Positions 6,994 to 7,392 of a DNA stretch of 7,392 nucleotides are shown piece by piece. Location of the stretch: positions 1-7,392 of the forward strand of contig SKHH01000222.1 of assembly GCA_007117055.1 (NCBI GenBank). The letters are read 5' to 3'. This DNA is from Lishizhenia sp. (GTDB lineage: Bacteria > Bacteroidota > Bacteroidia > Flavobacteriales_D > Crocinitomicaceae). The notes beneath the pieces are model-generated. The model did no database searches, was not told the origin of the DNA, and was given only the letters and a program-made list of their open reading frames with translations. Numbering within the stretch: position 1 is the first letter of the stretch; every line of letters begins with the position of its first letter. Position numbers and translations under genes: made by a program.

Positions 6994-7392
6994 TTTTATC
7001 CAGCAAAGTAAGTTTCAAGTAACTCCCTTCTTACTTTTATTATTGGTAGCTTTTCCAATTCATCTGTGGAGTCAATCTTCAACAGATCGTGAGCTAACAA
7101 GTAATTATGAAACTGAATACGTTATTGTTTTGGTGATTGATGGTGTGCGTTTTTCTGAAAGCTTCGGAGATACATCATGTACTTATATTCCTAATTTATG
7201 CAATGAGTTGAGAGAGCAGGGCACCTTGTACACTAATTTTCGAGCGACGGCGCCTAAAACTACTACTAATGCAGGGCATACTGCGATAACAACAAGCGTA
7301 AATCAGAGAATAAGTAATAGTGGTAGAAATTTTCCAAGGCATCCTTCCATGTTTAATTATCTTATGAAAGAACAAGATGTCGACAAATCTAA
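6983..7392 (+). CDS. Exported alkaline-phosphatase-superfamily hydrolase, phosphodiesterase-like (3' truncated)
   Basis: The first 136 codons are present; the frame is open to the window end. The N-terminus has a signal peptide or anchor (basic start, then PFLLLLLVAFPIHLWSQ, residues 15-31, probable cleavage near residue 30). Residues 46-62 (YVIVLVIDGVRFSESFG) form the first core strand with a metal-ligand Asp at position 53. Residues 90-105 (APKTTTNAGHTAITTS) resemble the nucleophile loop of nucleotide pyrophosphatase/phosphodiesterases (K-T-x-P-N-H), making Thr93 the probable nucleophile. The remaining metal ligands would lie beyond the window. Family members hydrolyse phosphate mono- or diesters, or sulfate or phosphonate esters, in the periplasm or outside; the substrate cannot be told. 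The ATG at 6983 overlaps the last 11 nt of ftsH, which suggests cotranscription and coupled translation. A later start would cut into or remove the signal peptide. Confidence 0.8.
   Translation, partial: MKVDFIQQSKFQVTPFLLLLLVAFPIHLWSQSSTDRELTSNYETEYVIVLVIDGVRFSESFGDTSCTYIPNLCNELREQGTLYTNFRATAPKTTTNAGHTAITTSVNQRISNSGRNFPRHPSMFNYLMKEQDVDKS

Overview
This 7.4 kb, AT-rich window comes from a Bacteroidota bacterium, most likely of the order Flavobacteriales (Flavobacteriaceae, Crocinitomicaceae or Cryomorphaceae type). The assignment rests on protein families: a C-terminal type B sorting domain for the type IX secretion system (T9SS), a PorP/SprF-family outer-membrane protein, and a propeller-plus-OmpA protein. 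The absence of clear Shine-Dalgarno sequences fits this. All genes are on the + strand. I see no RNA genes, insertion sequences or CRISPR arrays.

Region 1 (1-4878) is a tightly packed three-gene surface-secretion cassette. It starts with the 3' part of a large secreted adhesin-like protein: nine HYR/Ig-like repeats, a calcium-loop-like hinge, and a T9SS type B sorting domain. After a 14-nt gap comes a PorP/SprF-family protein, and after a further 9-nt gap a beta-propeller plus OmpA protein. The likely logic is that the adhesin is exported by the T9SS, the PorP/SprF protein is its dedicated export or anchoring partner in the outer membrane, and the OmpA protein ties the assembly to peptidoglycan.

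Region 2 (4879-5055) is the only substantial gap. It is non-coding and rich in inverted repeats: a long-range imperfect pair and two local dyads. It also holds a candidate Bacteroidota -7 promoter element just ahead of the next gene.

Region 3 (5056-7392) holds a complete, apparently intact ftsH (membrane AAA+ zinc protease). It is followed, with an 11-nt overlap, by the 5' part of a gene for an exported alkaline-phosphatase-superfamily hydrolase that runs off the window. The two are probably cotranscribed.

The window looks like recognisable Bacteroidota biology rather than a wholly new system. The points most worth a second look are the cysteine pattern in the mosaic HYR array, the stripped-down PorE-like OmpA protein in a cargo cassette, the structured ftsH upstream region, and the ftsH-phosphatase overlap.
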